From JAGLHV01 sp023143305 [NCBI: Clostridia bacterium] (GTDB taxonomy: Bacteria > CBDUZB01 > JAGLHV01): a stretch of DNA of 44,279 bases. Made by a program: the position numbers and the translations under genes. Below, piece by piece: positions 35,762-43,648 of this stretch (within the stretch, counting starts at the first letter, position 1; the number at the start of each line of letters is the position of its first letter). The stretch lies in contig DAOVVV010000023.1 of NCBI GenBank assembly GCA_030637025.1, forward strand, positions 1 to 44,279, in the 5' to 3' direction. The notes beneath the pieces are model-generated. The model searched no databases and was not told the DNA's origin. It saw only the letters and a list, made by a program, of their open reading frames with translations.

Positions 35762-36583
35762 TTACATAAAAAATCTGATATAGTAATAAAGCAGCGGTGC
35801 AGCAAAAAACAAACTGTCAAATCTATCTAAAACACCCCCGTGCCCCGGAAGAAGATTACCTGAATCTTTTACCCCTACATCTCTCTTTATCAAAGATTCT
35901 CCTAAATCTCCCAATTGTGCTCCTATACCCAAAATTAAAGCAATAATAAAACAATCCCGATATCTCAATGAATCAAAAAACCACCACTTACTAATAAAAA
36001 GAGTAATTTGAGCAAAAAGTACGGCCGCAACAGCCCCTTCTATTGTTTTATTAGGACTTATTGATTTTGCCAGTTTATGCCGGCCGAATTTCATTCCTCC
36101 CAGATAAGCAGCCGTATCCAAAATCCAGATAGTAACAAATAAAATATAAGTATATTGCCGGCCATAAGGTCTTAAGTTTCTTATTAAAATTAAATAACCG
36201 GAAAACCAGGCCACATAAAAAATACCTAAAAGGGTTGTCCCCAGAGCAGAAATAGACCCGGATACTTCACCTTTAATTATTCTTATGGTAAAGAAAAGCA
36301 GTAAAAAAAAAGTAATCAGCAAACTATTTTCTTCCCCCCCGGCTGTTATACTCAATTTAGCGTCATTTAAAAAAATCAAAATTACTAAAAGCAACCCACA
36401 AATCGTACCTGTAAATCTAAATGGCTTAAAACCCTGCCTTTGAGCTAGGTGATAAAACTCCAATAAGGCTAAGACTACTATTCCACAAACCAGAAATAAA
36501 AAGGGCAAATATCCCCACCAAATAATTAAAAGTAATATAGGAATACCTATTAATCCGGTTATTGTTCTTTTCATTAAAGCCAT
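35762..36583 (-). CDS. cdsA: Phosphatidate cytidylyltransferase
   Basis: CdsA makes CDP-diacylglycerol, the precursor of all phospholipids, including that used by PgsA (13597-14280). The 273-residue membrane protein has about eight helices and the family signature near the C-terminus, S-x-K-R-x4-D-x5-P-G-H-G-G, here SLIKRDVGVKDSGNLLPGHG followed by GVLDRFDS. GGAGGGG stands 8 nt before the first ATG. It begins 3 bp after the uppS stop. Confidence 0.96.
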   Translation of the reverse strand: MALMKRTITGLIGIPILLLIIWWGYLPFLFLVCGIVVLALLEFYHLAQRQGFKPFRFTGTICGLLLVILIFLNDAKLSITAGGEENSLLITFFLLLFFTIRIIKGEVSGSISALGTTLLGIFYVAWFSGYLILIRNLRPYGRQYTYILFVTIWILDTAAYLGGMKFGRHKLAKSISPNKTIEGAVAAVLFAQITLFISKWWFFDSLRYRDCFIIALILGIGAQLGDLGESLIKRDVGVKDSGNLLPGHGGVLDRFDSLFFAAPLLYYYIRFFM

Positions 36584-36586
36584 CTC

Positions 36587-37342
36587 TTAGACCCCTCCAA
36601 ACCTTCTATCTCTTTTTTGATAATCCATCACTGCTTTAATTAAATCGCCTTTAGAAAAATCCGGCCATAAAACAGAAGTTATGTGCATTTCAGTATAAGC
36701 AATCTGCCAGAGCAAAAAATTAGAAATCCTCATATCCCCTCCTGTTCGAATCAACAAGTCCGGATCAGGTAAATCAGCACTGTATAAATAAGTTCTAAAA
36801 AAACCCTCATCTATTTCCGACAACCGGCATTTCTTCGCCAAAACATCGGCTGCAATTTTCTTAGTTGCTTCTACAATTTCTTCCCGCCCACCGTAATTTA
36901 GAGCTAAATTTAGAACAATCTCAAAAGAATCAGAGTCCGTTTCCTTCATAACTCTTTCCAATATTTTTTGAGTCGTAGAAGATAATTTCTCAGTTTTTCC
37001 GGAAACAACCAATTTAACCTTGTTTTTTTTAAATTCCATTTCTTCTTTTAAGAGAAACTCTCTTAACAAAACCATTACTATCTTTATTTCCTTTGCCGGA
37101 CGAGACCAGTTTTCCGAAGAAAAAACATAAAGGGTTAAAAAACGAACTCCTATATTCCGGCAGATTTTAACTATTTCTTTGACTCTTTCCGCTCCTTTTC
37201 TATGTCCCAAAAATCTGGGCAACCCTTTTCGTTGAGCCCACCTTCCATTTCCATCCATAATAATCGCAATATGAATGGGAATTTTTTCTTTATTCAAAGC
37301 TTTTAGTGTCTTTTCTTTATTGCTATGAGAATCTTTTTTCAT
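36587..37342 (-). CDS. uppS: Undecaprenyl diphosphate synthase
   Basis: UppS extends farnesyl diphosphate to the C55 carrier for peptidoglycan and LPS sugars. The 251-residue protein has IMDGNGRWAQRKGLPR with the catalytic Asp, the GHRKGAERVKEI block, YVFSSENWSRP and DLLIRTGGDMRISNFLLWQIAYTE, split by normal loops. I choose the ATG at 37342: the promoter at 37351-37379 would start RNA within about two bases of it, and the ATG at 37360 lies upstream of that start point. Neither has a ribosome site, so translation may be leaderless. Confidence 0.94.
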   Translation of the reverse strand: MKKDSHSNKEKTLKALNKEKIPIHIAIIMDGNGRWAQRKGLPRFLGHRKGAERVKEIVKICRNIGVRFLTLYVFSSENWSRPAKEIKIVMVLLREFLLKEEMEFKKNKVKLVVSGKTEKLSSTTQKILERVMKETDSDSFEIVLNLALNYGGREEIVEATKKIAADVLAKKCRLSEIDEGFFRTYLYSADLPDPDLLIRTGGDMRISNFLLWQIAYTEMHITSVLWPDFSKGDLIKAVMDYQKRDRRFGGV

Positions 37343-37350
37343 ATTTTTTG

Positions 37351-37379
37351 ATTGTACCATTTTTAATATTAAAGGTCAA
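37351..37379 (-). promoter_or_regulatory. Promoter of the uppS-cdsA-dxr-rseP-ispG-proS operon
   Basis: Minus-strand TTGACC, 17 bp, TACAAT. The -10 ends 8 bp before the A of the ATG at 37342, so the predicted first RNA base is 37344-37342. Confidence 0.7.
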
Positions 37380-37404
37380 GTATTTGGAATTTGCTTATTC
37401 CTTC

Positions 37405-38718
37405 TTAAAAAAGAGGATTTTTACTTTCTAAAAATCCTTTTTCTTCATCTACAAAATATAAACCAATTAATCCTATAATAAAAAATACTACCAGGGCTAA
37501 AATCGAAATTCTACTGGAATTAAAAATATGCCCTAACAAGGCATAAACAAAAGGGCCCAGGATACTGGAAAATTTACCGCTTATGGCAAAAAAACTAAAA
37601 AATTCAGCACTATTTTCCGGAGGAACAAAAAGGCTAAAAAGAGAACGGCTGGCCGATTGACTTCCCCCCAAAATAAGCCCTACAATACAACCCAAAATCC
37701 AAAATTCCATTTTTGAACGTATAAAAAAAGCCCAAACAACTACTGCACACCAAATAAAAAGGGTTATAACTAAAGAAGTTTTTATATTTATTTTATCTGC
37801 TAAATATCCGAATAAAAGTGCTCCCAGGAAAGCAACCCCCTGAATTAAGAGAAAACATTTAATTATTTCCCCATGAGACATTCCTAATTCTTTACCGGCA
37901 AAAACAGCCGCCATCACAATTACAGTCTGAATCCCGTCATTATAGATTAAATACGATATTAAAAACCTGGTTAGATGTTTATAATTTTTTATTTTTCCAA
38001 AAGTAGACTTAAGTCTGCTAAAACCAATACTCACATAACTTAATAAACATTTTGAAGTTTGCTTTTTACTTTCTTCTTTTGTCCAGAAAAAAATAGGTAA
38101 AGCAAATAAAATCCACCAAAACCCCACACTTAATAAACTTATTCTTACCGGTAAAAAATTTTTATCCGGTATACCGAATAACTGAGGACTTTGAATCATA
38201 GCTAAATTTAAAAGGAGACACAACCCTCCCCCTAAATATCCTAATGCCCAACCTAAACCCGAAATTCTCCCTACATTTTTCTCATTAGAAATTTCCGGGA
38301 GAAAAGCATTATAAAAAACGTTTCCTCCGGAAAACCCAAGATTGGCTATAACGAAAAAAATTATTGCCGAAAGGTAATCCCCTTCCTGCGTAAAAAATAA
38401 TAATCCGGTAAAAATCGCCCCCAGACAACAATAAAAAAACAAGAATTTCTTTCTTGTCCGGGAAAAATCAGCTATTACACCCAGAATAGGACTACTCAAA
38501 CAAACTAAAATCATGGAAAAAGAAACTACATACCCCCAAAGAACATCGCCAGGCAAATTAAAGCCTAAAATTCGCACTCCCTCTGTTCCAACTATTACCG
38601 TAGCAAAATAAACATTAAAAATTACTGCTAAAATCGTTGTAGCAAAAGCTGAATTGGCAAAATCATACATTGCCCAGGAAAAAATTTCTTTCTTTTTACT
38701 TACATTACTAATTTTCAT
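37405..38718 (-). CDS. MFS transporter of the UMF1 (Atg22-like) family
   Basis: A 437-residue protein with about twelve membrane helices. The N-terminus KKEIFSWAMYDFANSAFATTILAVIF and the block QSASRSLFSLFVPPENSAEFFSFF are hallmarks of the UMF1 family (unknown major facilitator family 1, related to vacuolar effluxer Atg22). The substrate is unknown; amino acids or sugars have been suggested for relatives. AGGGTGA precedes the ATG. It follows the Nudix gene by 55 bp of unusually C-rich spacer, and is the last gene before the uppS promoter. Confidence 0.87.
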   Translation of the reverse strand: MKISNVSKKKEIFSWAMYDFANSAFATTILAVIFNVYFATVIVGTEGVRILGFNLPGDVLWGYVVSFSMILVCLSSPILGVIADFSRTRKKFLFFYCCLGAIFTGLLFFTQEGDYLSAIIFFVIANLGFSGGNVFYNAFLPEISNEKNVGRISGLGWALGYLGGGLCLLLNLAMIQSPQLFGIPDKNFLPVRISLLSVGFWWILFALPIFFWTKEESKKQTSKCLLSYVSIGFSRLKSTFGKIKNYKHLTRFLISYLIYNDGIQTVIVMAAVFAGKELGMSHGEIIKCFLLIQGVAFLGALLFGYLADKINIKTSLVITLFIWCAVVVWAFFIRSKMEFWILGCIVGLILGGSQSASRSLFSLFVPPENSAEFFSFFAISGKFSSILGPFVYALLGHIFNSSRISILALVVFFIIGLIGLYFVDEEKGFLESKNPLF

Positions 38719-38773
38719 TTACATCACCCTAGACCTTAACCCTTGTCCCGGCTTACCCCCTATCCTCCCTTAT

Positions 38774-39613
38774 TCAGGTGGAATAGATTTTCTTCATTGG
38801 ATTTTTAACTTTAAATAGGAAATAATCCTTAATTATTCGGCCATGGTCAAAAGCGAATTTTTCAGGTAAGTTTTGCATGGTAAATAGCTTTAATTCCTGA
38901 GCATCACTCCTGGCTTTAGGATTTCCTTTTCCTTGAGCAACAAAAACCGTAGAAACCGTATGAAAACGGGGATCTCTGCCGGGTTTAGAATAAGTGTGAA
39001 ATTGAAAAAGATCTTTTAAAGATAAATTTGTTTCCTCTTTTGCTTCTCTTTTTGCCGCTGTCTCCAGACTTTCACCATATTCCACAAATCCCCCGGGAAT
39101 TGCCCAGCCATAAGGAGGGTTTTTTCTTTTAATCAAAACAATACCTTCTTTAAATTCAATAATAATATCCACCGTAGGAACAGGATAAATCCCTTTTTCC
39201 CTCTGGATATAACCGATACACCCCGTTACTAATTCCTTAAAGGTAGAACAAGTTTTCCTATCAGGAAGGACAAAAATAATTTCTCCTAAAAAAGAGTGCT
39301 TTTCGAAATGTTTGGATATTTCCCCAATCACTATTCGGCATAATCCTTCTAAAGATAAACTTTTATTTCCACTACAGAGAACAGAAAAAGCAATGGAAGT
39401 AATCTTTTTTTCTTCTACTATTTTTAAAACATCCCTTATCGCAAGCTTTATTTTATTTTTATTACCCCCGGCCAAAACCTTTATTCTACGAATAAAAGAT
39501 ACTTCTTTTTTATCTAACACTAAATTATTATCAGTAAAAAAAACTATTGCCCCTACAGTCTGTCTAAACATATTCTTCTGAACAATTTTAACCTTAGTAT
39601 TTTCTATCTTCAT
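38774..39613 (-). CDS. Nudix hydrolase with a shortened macro-domain-like N-terminus
   Basis: The 279-residue protein ends in a Nudix domain (about 145-279); the Nudix box is G175-x5-E181-x7-REAKEETNL, which fits GX5EX7REUXEEXGU except Asn for the second Gly. The first ~130 residues recall a macro domain: [16 protein letters not shown] like its first strands and [22 protein letters not shown] plus EIIFVLPD like its last strands, with the middle missing. If right, both halves may handle ADP-ribose or related nucleotides (inference). I use the ATG at 39613, which has AAAGGG 6 nt upstream; an ATG at 39655 inside tatD has none. Confidence 0.8.
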   Translation of the reverse strand: MKIENTKVKIVQKNMFRQTVGAIVFFTDNNLVLDKKEVSFIRRIKVLAGGNKNKIKLAIRDVLKIVEEKKITSIAFSVLCSGNKSLSLEGLCRIVIGEISKHFEKHSFLGEIIFVLPDRKTCSTFKELVTGCIGYIQREKGIYPVPTVDIIIEFKEGIVLIKRKNPPYGWAIPGGFVEYGESLETAAKREAKEETNLSLKDLFQFHTYSKPGRDPRFHTVSTVFVAQGKGNPKARSDAQELKLFTMQNLPEKFAFDHGRIIKDYFLFKVKNPMKKIYST

Positions 39614-39626
39614 TTTTTCCCTTTGA

Positions 39627-40388
39627 TTATGTAATATTAAACAGCGCTTTAACATTTTGCATAGTACTTTTTTCTAATTCGGATAAAGAAACCCCGCGAA
39701 TTAAAGCAACTTCCCCAAAGGTATGTTTTATAAAAGATGGTTCGTTTCTTTTTCCCCTTACCGGTTGAGGAGCAAGATAAGGAGCATCTGTCTCCAGCAA
39801 TAATCGATTCTCTGGAATTAATCCGGCGACTTCTCTCATTATTTGTGCTTTAGGAAAAGTTACTATCCCGGAAAGAGAAATATAAAAACCAAGATTTAAA
39901 CACTCTTTTAATTCCTCCTTATTACCGGAAAAACAATGCATTACTCCGAAATTAATTTTTTCCTCTTTAATTATTTGAAGAGTATCTTTCATTGAATTGC
40001 GGCTATGAATAATCACCGGTAATTTGAACGATTTAGCTAATCGTAACTGTTTTCTGAAAACTTCCTTTTGAATAACCACGGAAGAGTTTTTATAATAATA
40101 ATCCAGTCCTATTTCTCCCAGAGCAACTATTTTAGACCTTTTTAATGAATTTTCAAGACTTTGCCAGATTTCTTTGTATATTGCTGCCTGATGAGGATGA
40201 ATACCAATGGATGCATAAATAAAATCATATTTTTTAATCAATTGAAAAAAATCAGACAAGCACTCTTCTTTAAAATCAGAATAAACACAAATAATCCCGG
40301 TAACCCCTTTCTTCATTCCCTCTTCTATGATTTTTTCCCGGTCATTATCAAAATCTTTACTGGATAAATGGGCATGAGTATCAAACAT
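39627..40388 (-). CDS. tatD: TatD-family metal-dependent deoxyribonuclease
   Basis: The 253-residue TIM-barrel hydrolase begins MFDTHAHL with metal ligands H5 and H7, and has the conserved blocks [35 protein letters not shown] and [11 protein letters not shown]. TatD proteins act as 3'-5' exonucleases on DNA and in repair or RNA processing. Length is typical. The 90-bp gap from yraN shows no clear promoter. It ends 13 bp before the Nudix gene. Confidence 0.95.
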   Translation of the reverse strand: MFDTHAHLSSKDFDNDREKIIEEGMKKGVTGIICVYSDFKEECLSDFFQLIKKYDFIYASIGIHPHQAAIYKEIWQSLENSLKRSKIVALGEIGLDYYYKNSSVVIQKEVFRKQLRLAKSFKLPVIIHSRNSMKDTLQIIKEEKINFGVMHCFSGNKEELKECLNLGFYISLSGIVTFPKAQIMREVAGLIPENRLLLETDAPYLAPQPVRGKRNEPSFIKHTFGEVALIRGVSLSELEKSTMQNVKALFNIT

Positions 40389-40478
40389 TAAACACCCCTT
40401 CTTTTAACAATATCAGTGGAATCTATTTTTTATGTTATGAAGCAAATATGGAAGGAAATAAAAGACTTTAAAAAAATT

Positions 40479-40847
40479 TTAATAAATATATCTTTCATCT
40501 AAAAGAAAAGCATTTTTTATTAACTCCACCGTATCACCACAAATAGCTACCACATCAAAACGTAAACGGGTATGAGCAATATTTTTTTCTTTGACATAAC
40601 ATAAAGCAGATTTTGCGATTTGATTCTGTTTTCTTTTATCTATTGCTTCCAGGGGAAAACCAAACCAGTCAGATGCCCTATATTTAACCTCTACAAAAAC
40701 AACTGTTTCCTCATCCCGGGCAATAATATCTATTTCTCCCAGCTTTGTACAATAATTTTCACAAATTATTTTGTATTTTTGCCGGCGCAAATAATTTACC
40801 GCTATTTTTTCTCCGTCTTTACCCGATTGTAAATATTTGTTTCCCAT
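40479..40847 (-). CDS. yraN: YraN-family (UPF0102) nuclease-like protein
   Basis: The 122-residue protein matches UPF0102: GKDGEKIAVNYLRRQKYKII, then the restriction-endonuclease-like motif GEIDIIARDEETVVFVEVK (E, D, E-x-K active residues) and RLRFDVVAI. The structural class is a Holliday-junction-resolvase-like fold and the biological role is unsettled. It overlaps the end of rnhB by 46 nt, and the rnhB-yraN order is widely conserved. The start is an ATG with only a weak GAG upstream; coupling to rnhB translation is likely. Confidence 0.93.
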   Translation of the reverse strand: MGNKYLQSGKDGEKIAVNYLRRQKYKIICENYCTKLGEIDIIARDEETVVFVEVKYRASDWFGFPLEAIDKRKQNQIAKSALCYVKEKNIAHTRLRFDVVAICGDTVELIKNAFLLDERYIY

Positions 40848-41461
40848 ATTAAACTCTTTACCGGTTGAAAAGTCTTACGATGTATAATACAAGGACCGTA
40901 TTTAGTAAGTGCTTCCATATGAATTTTTGTTCCATACCCTTTATTACTAGCAAAACTGTAACAGGGGTATTTCTTGTCCATATCCTGCATAATTTTATCC
41001 CGTGTCACTTTAGCCAGAATAGAAGCCGCAGCAATAACTGCACTCTTTCTATCACCGCCAACAATACTTTCCTGACAAACATCAATTCCGGGAATAATAT
41101 AATTCCCATCAACTAACAAACAATCCGGCATAAAATTCATATTATTAAAAGCTCGACCCATAGTGTAATAAGTAGCTTTAAAAATATTCATCCGGTCAAT
41201 TGTAGATTCATTAACAATTGCAATTCCCATACTTAAACAATTACTAGAAATAAATTGAAAAAGTTTTTCTCGTTTTTTTGCACTCAGTTTTTTAGAATCA
41301 TCTAAGCCTTGAATATATAAATCACCCGGTAATACTACCACTGCAGCTACTAAAGGCCCGGCTAAAGGCCCGCGTCCTGATTCATCACACCCAGCCAGCA
41401 ATGGAAATCCTTTTTGTCTTATTTTTCGGTCAAAAACAAATAATTCCTTAGAACTTTGCAT
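40802..41461 (-). CDS. rnhB: Ribonuclease HII
   Basis: RNase HII removes RNA from RNA-DNA hybrids and single misincorporated ribonucleotides. The 219-residue protein has AGCDESGRGPLAGPLVAAVV (D26, E27), the LDDSKKLS block, LLVDGN, the GDRKSAVIAAASILAKVTRD helix and the C-terminal GYGTKIHMEALTKYGP. All four acidic active residues are in place and the length is normal. It follows rplS by 23 bp. Confidence 0.97.
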   Translation of the reverse strand: MQSSKELFVFDRKIRQKGFPLLAGCDESGRGPLAGPLVAAVVVLPGDLYIQGLDDSKKLSAKKREKLFQFISSNCLSMGIAIVNESTIDRMNIFKATYYTMGRAFNNMNFMPDCLLVDGNYIIPGIDVCQESIVGGDRKSAVIAAASILAKVTRDKIMQDMDKKYPCYSFASNKGYGTKIHMEALTKYGPCIIHRKTFQPVKSLIWETNIYNRVKTEKK

Positions 41462-41484
41462 TTAATTCCTTAGAATTTTTAAAT

Positions 41485-41838
41485 TTATTTTTTTTCTTTG
41501 ATTCGGGCAGCCTTACCTATTTTTTTCCTCAAATAATAAAGAGCAGCTCTTCTTACTCTACCTTTTCTAACCACTTCAATTTTATCCAAAGAAGAAGAAT
41601 GAAGAAGAAAAGTTCTTTCTACCCCTATTCCATAAGATATTTTTCGCACGGTAAAAGTACTACCTAATCCTTGTGCTTTTCGACGAATTATATCTCCTTC
41701 AAAAATCTGAATTCTTTTATTTTCACCTTCAACAATTTTTATATACACCTTCACCCTATCCCCGGATTTAAAGGGAGGAATACTTTCTCTAAACATTCCC
41801 TTAAATATTTTAGTTTCTATCTCTCGTATTGAATTCAT
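41485..41838 (-). CDS. rplS: 50S ribosomal protein L19
   Basis: L19 lies at the 30S-50S interface. The 117-residue product shows the conserved [31 protein letters not shown] stretch (about 24-54), the [41 protein letters not shown] block and a lysine-rich end. It occupies its classic place after trmD, with 38 bp between. Confidence 0.98.
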   Translation of the reverse strand: MNSIREIETKIFKGMFRESIPPFKSGDRVKVYIKIVEGENKRIQIFEGDIIRRKAQGLGSTFTVRKISYGIGVERTFLLHSSSLDKIEVVRKGRVRRAALYYLRKKIGKAARIKEKK

Positions 41839-41876
41839 TTTCTGACTCCTTTTTTTAATATAAATTAATTTTTATT

Positions 41877-42674
41877 TTATGGTTCTACTTTCTTCTCTTT
41901 CTTATAAGCTAATTTAATTCCAGCCAATATTTCCTTTTCTTCCTTACTCTTTCTAATTTTTTCCAGGAGTTCCGGTTTATTATAAAAAGTATTTTTTACA
42001 GCTTCAATCTTTCTCCATTTTTTAATCCGGCTATGATTTCCCGACAAAAGCACCTCAGGTACTTTCAAATTTTTAAACACTTCCGGCCGGGTATAATGAG
42101 GATAATCAAGTAACCTCCCCGAATATGAATCCTTCCTCACAGACTCCAGTCTGTTTACTGCCTTAGGAATTAACCGTGTCACTGCATCAATTACCACCAT
42201 TGCCGGTAATTCCCCGCCGGTCAAAACATATTCCCCAATCGAAATTTCATCGGTAATTAATGTCTTAACCCTCGCATCAACCCCTTTATAATGACCGCAA
42301 ATAAAAATTAAGCACCTTGCACTCTTTAACCCTTCAGCCATTTTTTGGTTAAACTGTTTTCCTTGAGGAGACATTAAAATTATACGAATATCACTCAATT
42401 TTATATTCTTTTTCCCTTTGGTACGTTCATCTAATATTTTTTTAACCCCACCAAAAATAGGTTCGGGTTTCATAATCATTCCCGCCCCGCCCCCATAAGC
42501 ATAATCGTCAGTAAGGCGATGCTTATCCTGTGTATAATCCCTCAAATTATGTAAATTTATTTGAATAACCTTTTTTTCTTGAGCCCGTTTAATTATACTT
42601 TCAGTAAGAGGACCGGAAAACATACAGGGGAATATAGTCAAAACATCAAATATTAACTTTTTTTTATAACCCAT
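41877..42674 (-). CDS. trmD: tRNA (guanine-N1)-methyltransferase
   Basis: TrmD makes m1G37 in tRNAs reading CNN codons and prevents frameshifting. The 265-residue SPOUT protein has DVLTIFPCMF, NLRDYTQDKH, the AYGGGAGMIMKPEP loop, ICGHYKGVDARV and SIGEYVLTGGELPAMVV. Length is slightly above E. coli's 255. AAGGA precedes the ATG within the end of rimM (11-nt overlap), so the two are coupled. The tRNA-Arg(CCG) of this window is a CNN-reading tRNA and thus a plausible substrate. Confidence 0.98.
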   Translation of the reverse strand: MGYKKKLIFDVLTIFPCMFSGPLTESIIKRAQEKKVIQINLHNLRDYTQDKHRLTDDYAYGGGAGMIMKPEPIFGGVKKILDERTKGKKNIKLSDIRIILMSPQGKQFNQKMAEGLKSARCLIFICGHYKGVDARVKTLITDEISIGEYVLTGGELPAMVVIDAVTRLIPKAVNRLESVRKDSYSGRLLDYPHYTRPEVFKNLKVPEVLLSGNHSRIKKWRKIEAVKNTFYNKPELLEKIRKSKEEKEILAGIKLAYKKEKKVEP

Positions 42675-42912
42675 CTAATCCTTCTAAAAGACAAACTACC
42701 ATTTCCCTCTTATCAAGGTCTATTTTCTTCACCACTTTTTTTATAGCAGGAATGAGTACTTCTCTTTCATCATTTTTTACTACATACACATCATTAGCTG
42801 CTGTTTTCCAAACGCGAGTAATAATTCCTAATTTATTTCTATCTTCGGAAAAAACACTTAATCCCATCAAGTCCTCTATATAGAAAAAATCTTTGCCTAA
42901 TTTATTATTCAT
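42664..42912 (-). CDS. rimM: Short RimM (PRC-barrel domain only)
   Basis: The 82-residue protein corresponds to the C-terminal PRC-barrel half of RimM (FYIEDLMGLSVFSEDRNKLGIITRVWKTAANDVYVVKNDEREVLIPAI, then a final VCLLEGLDGL). Full RimM is about 170 residues, and its N-terminal half (the G-x2-H-G-x2-G region) is missing. Only 102 bp separate it from khpA, too little to hold the lost domain. The ATG at 42912 has no Shine-Dalgarno and a TGA closes the frame 12 codons upstream. It still overlaps trmD and may retain S19 binding, the task of the PRC half. Confidence 0.8.
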   Translation of the reverse strand: MNNKLGKDFFYIEDLMGLSVFSEDRNKLGIITRVWKTAANDVYVVKNDEREVLIPAIKKVVKKIDLDKREMVVCLLEGLDGL

Positions 42913-43014
42913 TATTATTATTTCATGTGTTATTTCAAAAAATCAAATCCTTTTATTTTCCATTATCTGTATTTTGAACAATTATCGTTGCAGTAAAATA
43001 TTCACCCGAATTAC

Positions 43015-43245
43015 TCACTCTACAAGCTCTACTGCCACTTTTTTCCCCTGCTTTATAGCGGCAGTATTAACAATAGTTCTTATTGCCTTTATTATTCTAC
43101 CCTCTTTCCCAATTATCCTTCCCAAATCGTTAGAATTAACTATTAATTCTAACGTAATATCTCTTTTTCCTTTTACTTCTTTAACCTGTACTTCTTCAGG
43201 ATTATTTACCAATAACTTTGCCAGATATAATAAAAGTTCTATCAT
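43015..43245 (-). CDS. khpA: KH-domain RNA-binding protein KhpA
   Basis: The 76-residue protein is a single KH domain with the GXXG loop in LGRIIGKEGRIIKAI and the standard KhpA start MIELLLYLAKLLVNNPEEV. KhpA binds RNA broadly, often with KhpB/Jag, and acts in growth and division control. It sits in its usual place between rpsP and rimM. Start confidence is high from family agreement. Confidence 0.95.
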   Translation of the reverse strand: MIELLLYLAKLLVNNPEEVQVKEVKGKRDITLELIVNSNDLGRIIGKEGRIIKAIRTIVNTAAIKQGKKVAVELVE

Positions 43246-43268
43246 TTTTTTTCTCCCGAAAACAAAAA

Positions 43269-43583
43269 TTACTTATCGCTTTTGGGTTTCTTAGATTTTT
43301 TGGGCAGCTTTTTTTTAATCCATTTCTTTTTAATACTAATTCCTTCTATCTTACTTAAAAAACTGCTCACTGTCCCTGAAGGAACCGCTCCACAAGACAG
43401 CCAATGAATAACTCTTTCTTTATCCACCGTTATTTTCTCTGAGTTTACTGCTTTTCTTGGATCATATTGCCCCAAAATTTCTAAAACTTTTCCCGTCTCT
43501 CTTTTTCTTGCATCCACAACTACTATTCTATAATACGGTTTTTTCTTTACACCTACCCTTTTCATTCTTATTATTACACTCAT
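43269..43583 (-). CDS. rpsP: 30S ribosomal protein S16
   Basis: S16 is an early assembly protein of the 30S body. The 104-residue product begins MSVIIRMKRVGVKKKPYYRI and contains GKVLEILGQYDPRK and GAVPSGTV; the core of about 80 residues is followed by a lysine-rich tail (KKKWIKKKLPKKSKKPKSDK). The ATG has GGAGGAGG upstream and a strong promoter lies at 43615-43643. It heads the rpsP-khpA-rimM-trmD-rplS-rnhB-yraN run. Confidence 0.98.
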   Translation of the reverse strand: MSVIIRMKRVGVKKKPYYRIVVVDARKRETGKVLEILGQYDPRKAVNSEKITVDKERVIHWLSCGAVPSGTVSSFLSKIEGISIKKKWIKKKLPKKSKKPKSDK

Positions 43584-43614
43584 AAAACCTCCTCCTCCAA
43601 ATTTACAAACATTT

Positions 43615-43643
43615 ATAATATCCTAAAAAATCAATTATGTCAA
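43615..43643 (-). promoter_or_regulatory. Promoter of the rpsP operon
   Basis: Minus-strand TTGACA (exact), 17 bp, TATTAT, 32 bp before the rpsP ATG. It begins 5 bp after the rpe stop codon and no terminator is seen between the two genes. Confidence 0.8.
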
Positions 43644-43648
43644 TAGAT

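Noticed and set aside
39653-39655. ATG start for the Nudix gene inside tatD
   Set aside because: No ribosome site; the ATG at 39613 has AAAGGG at good spacing.
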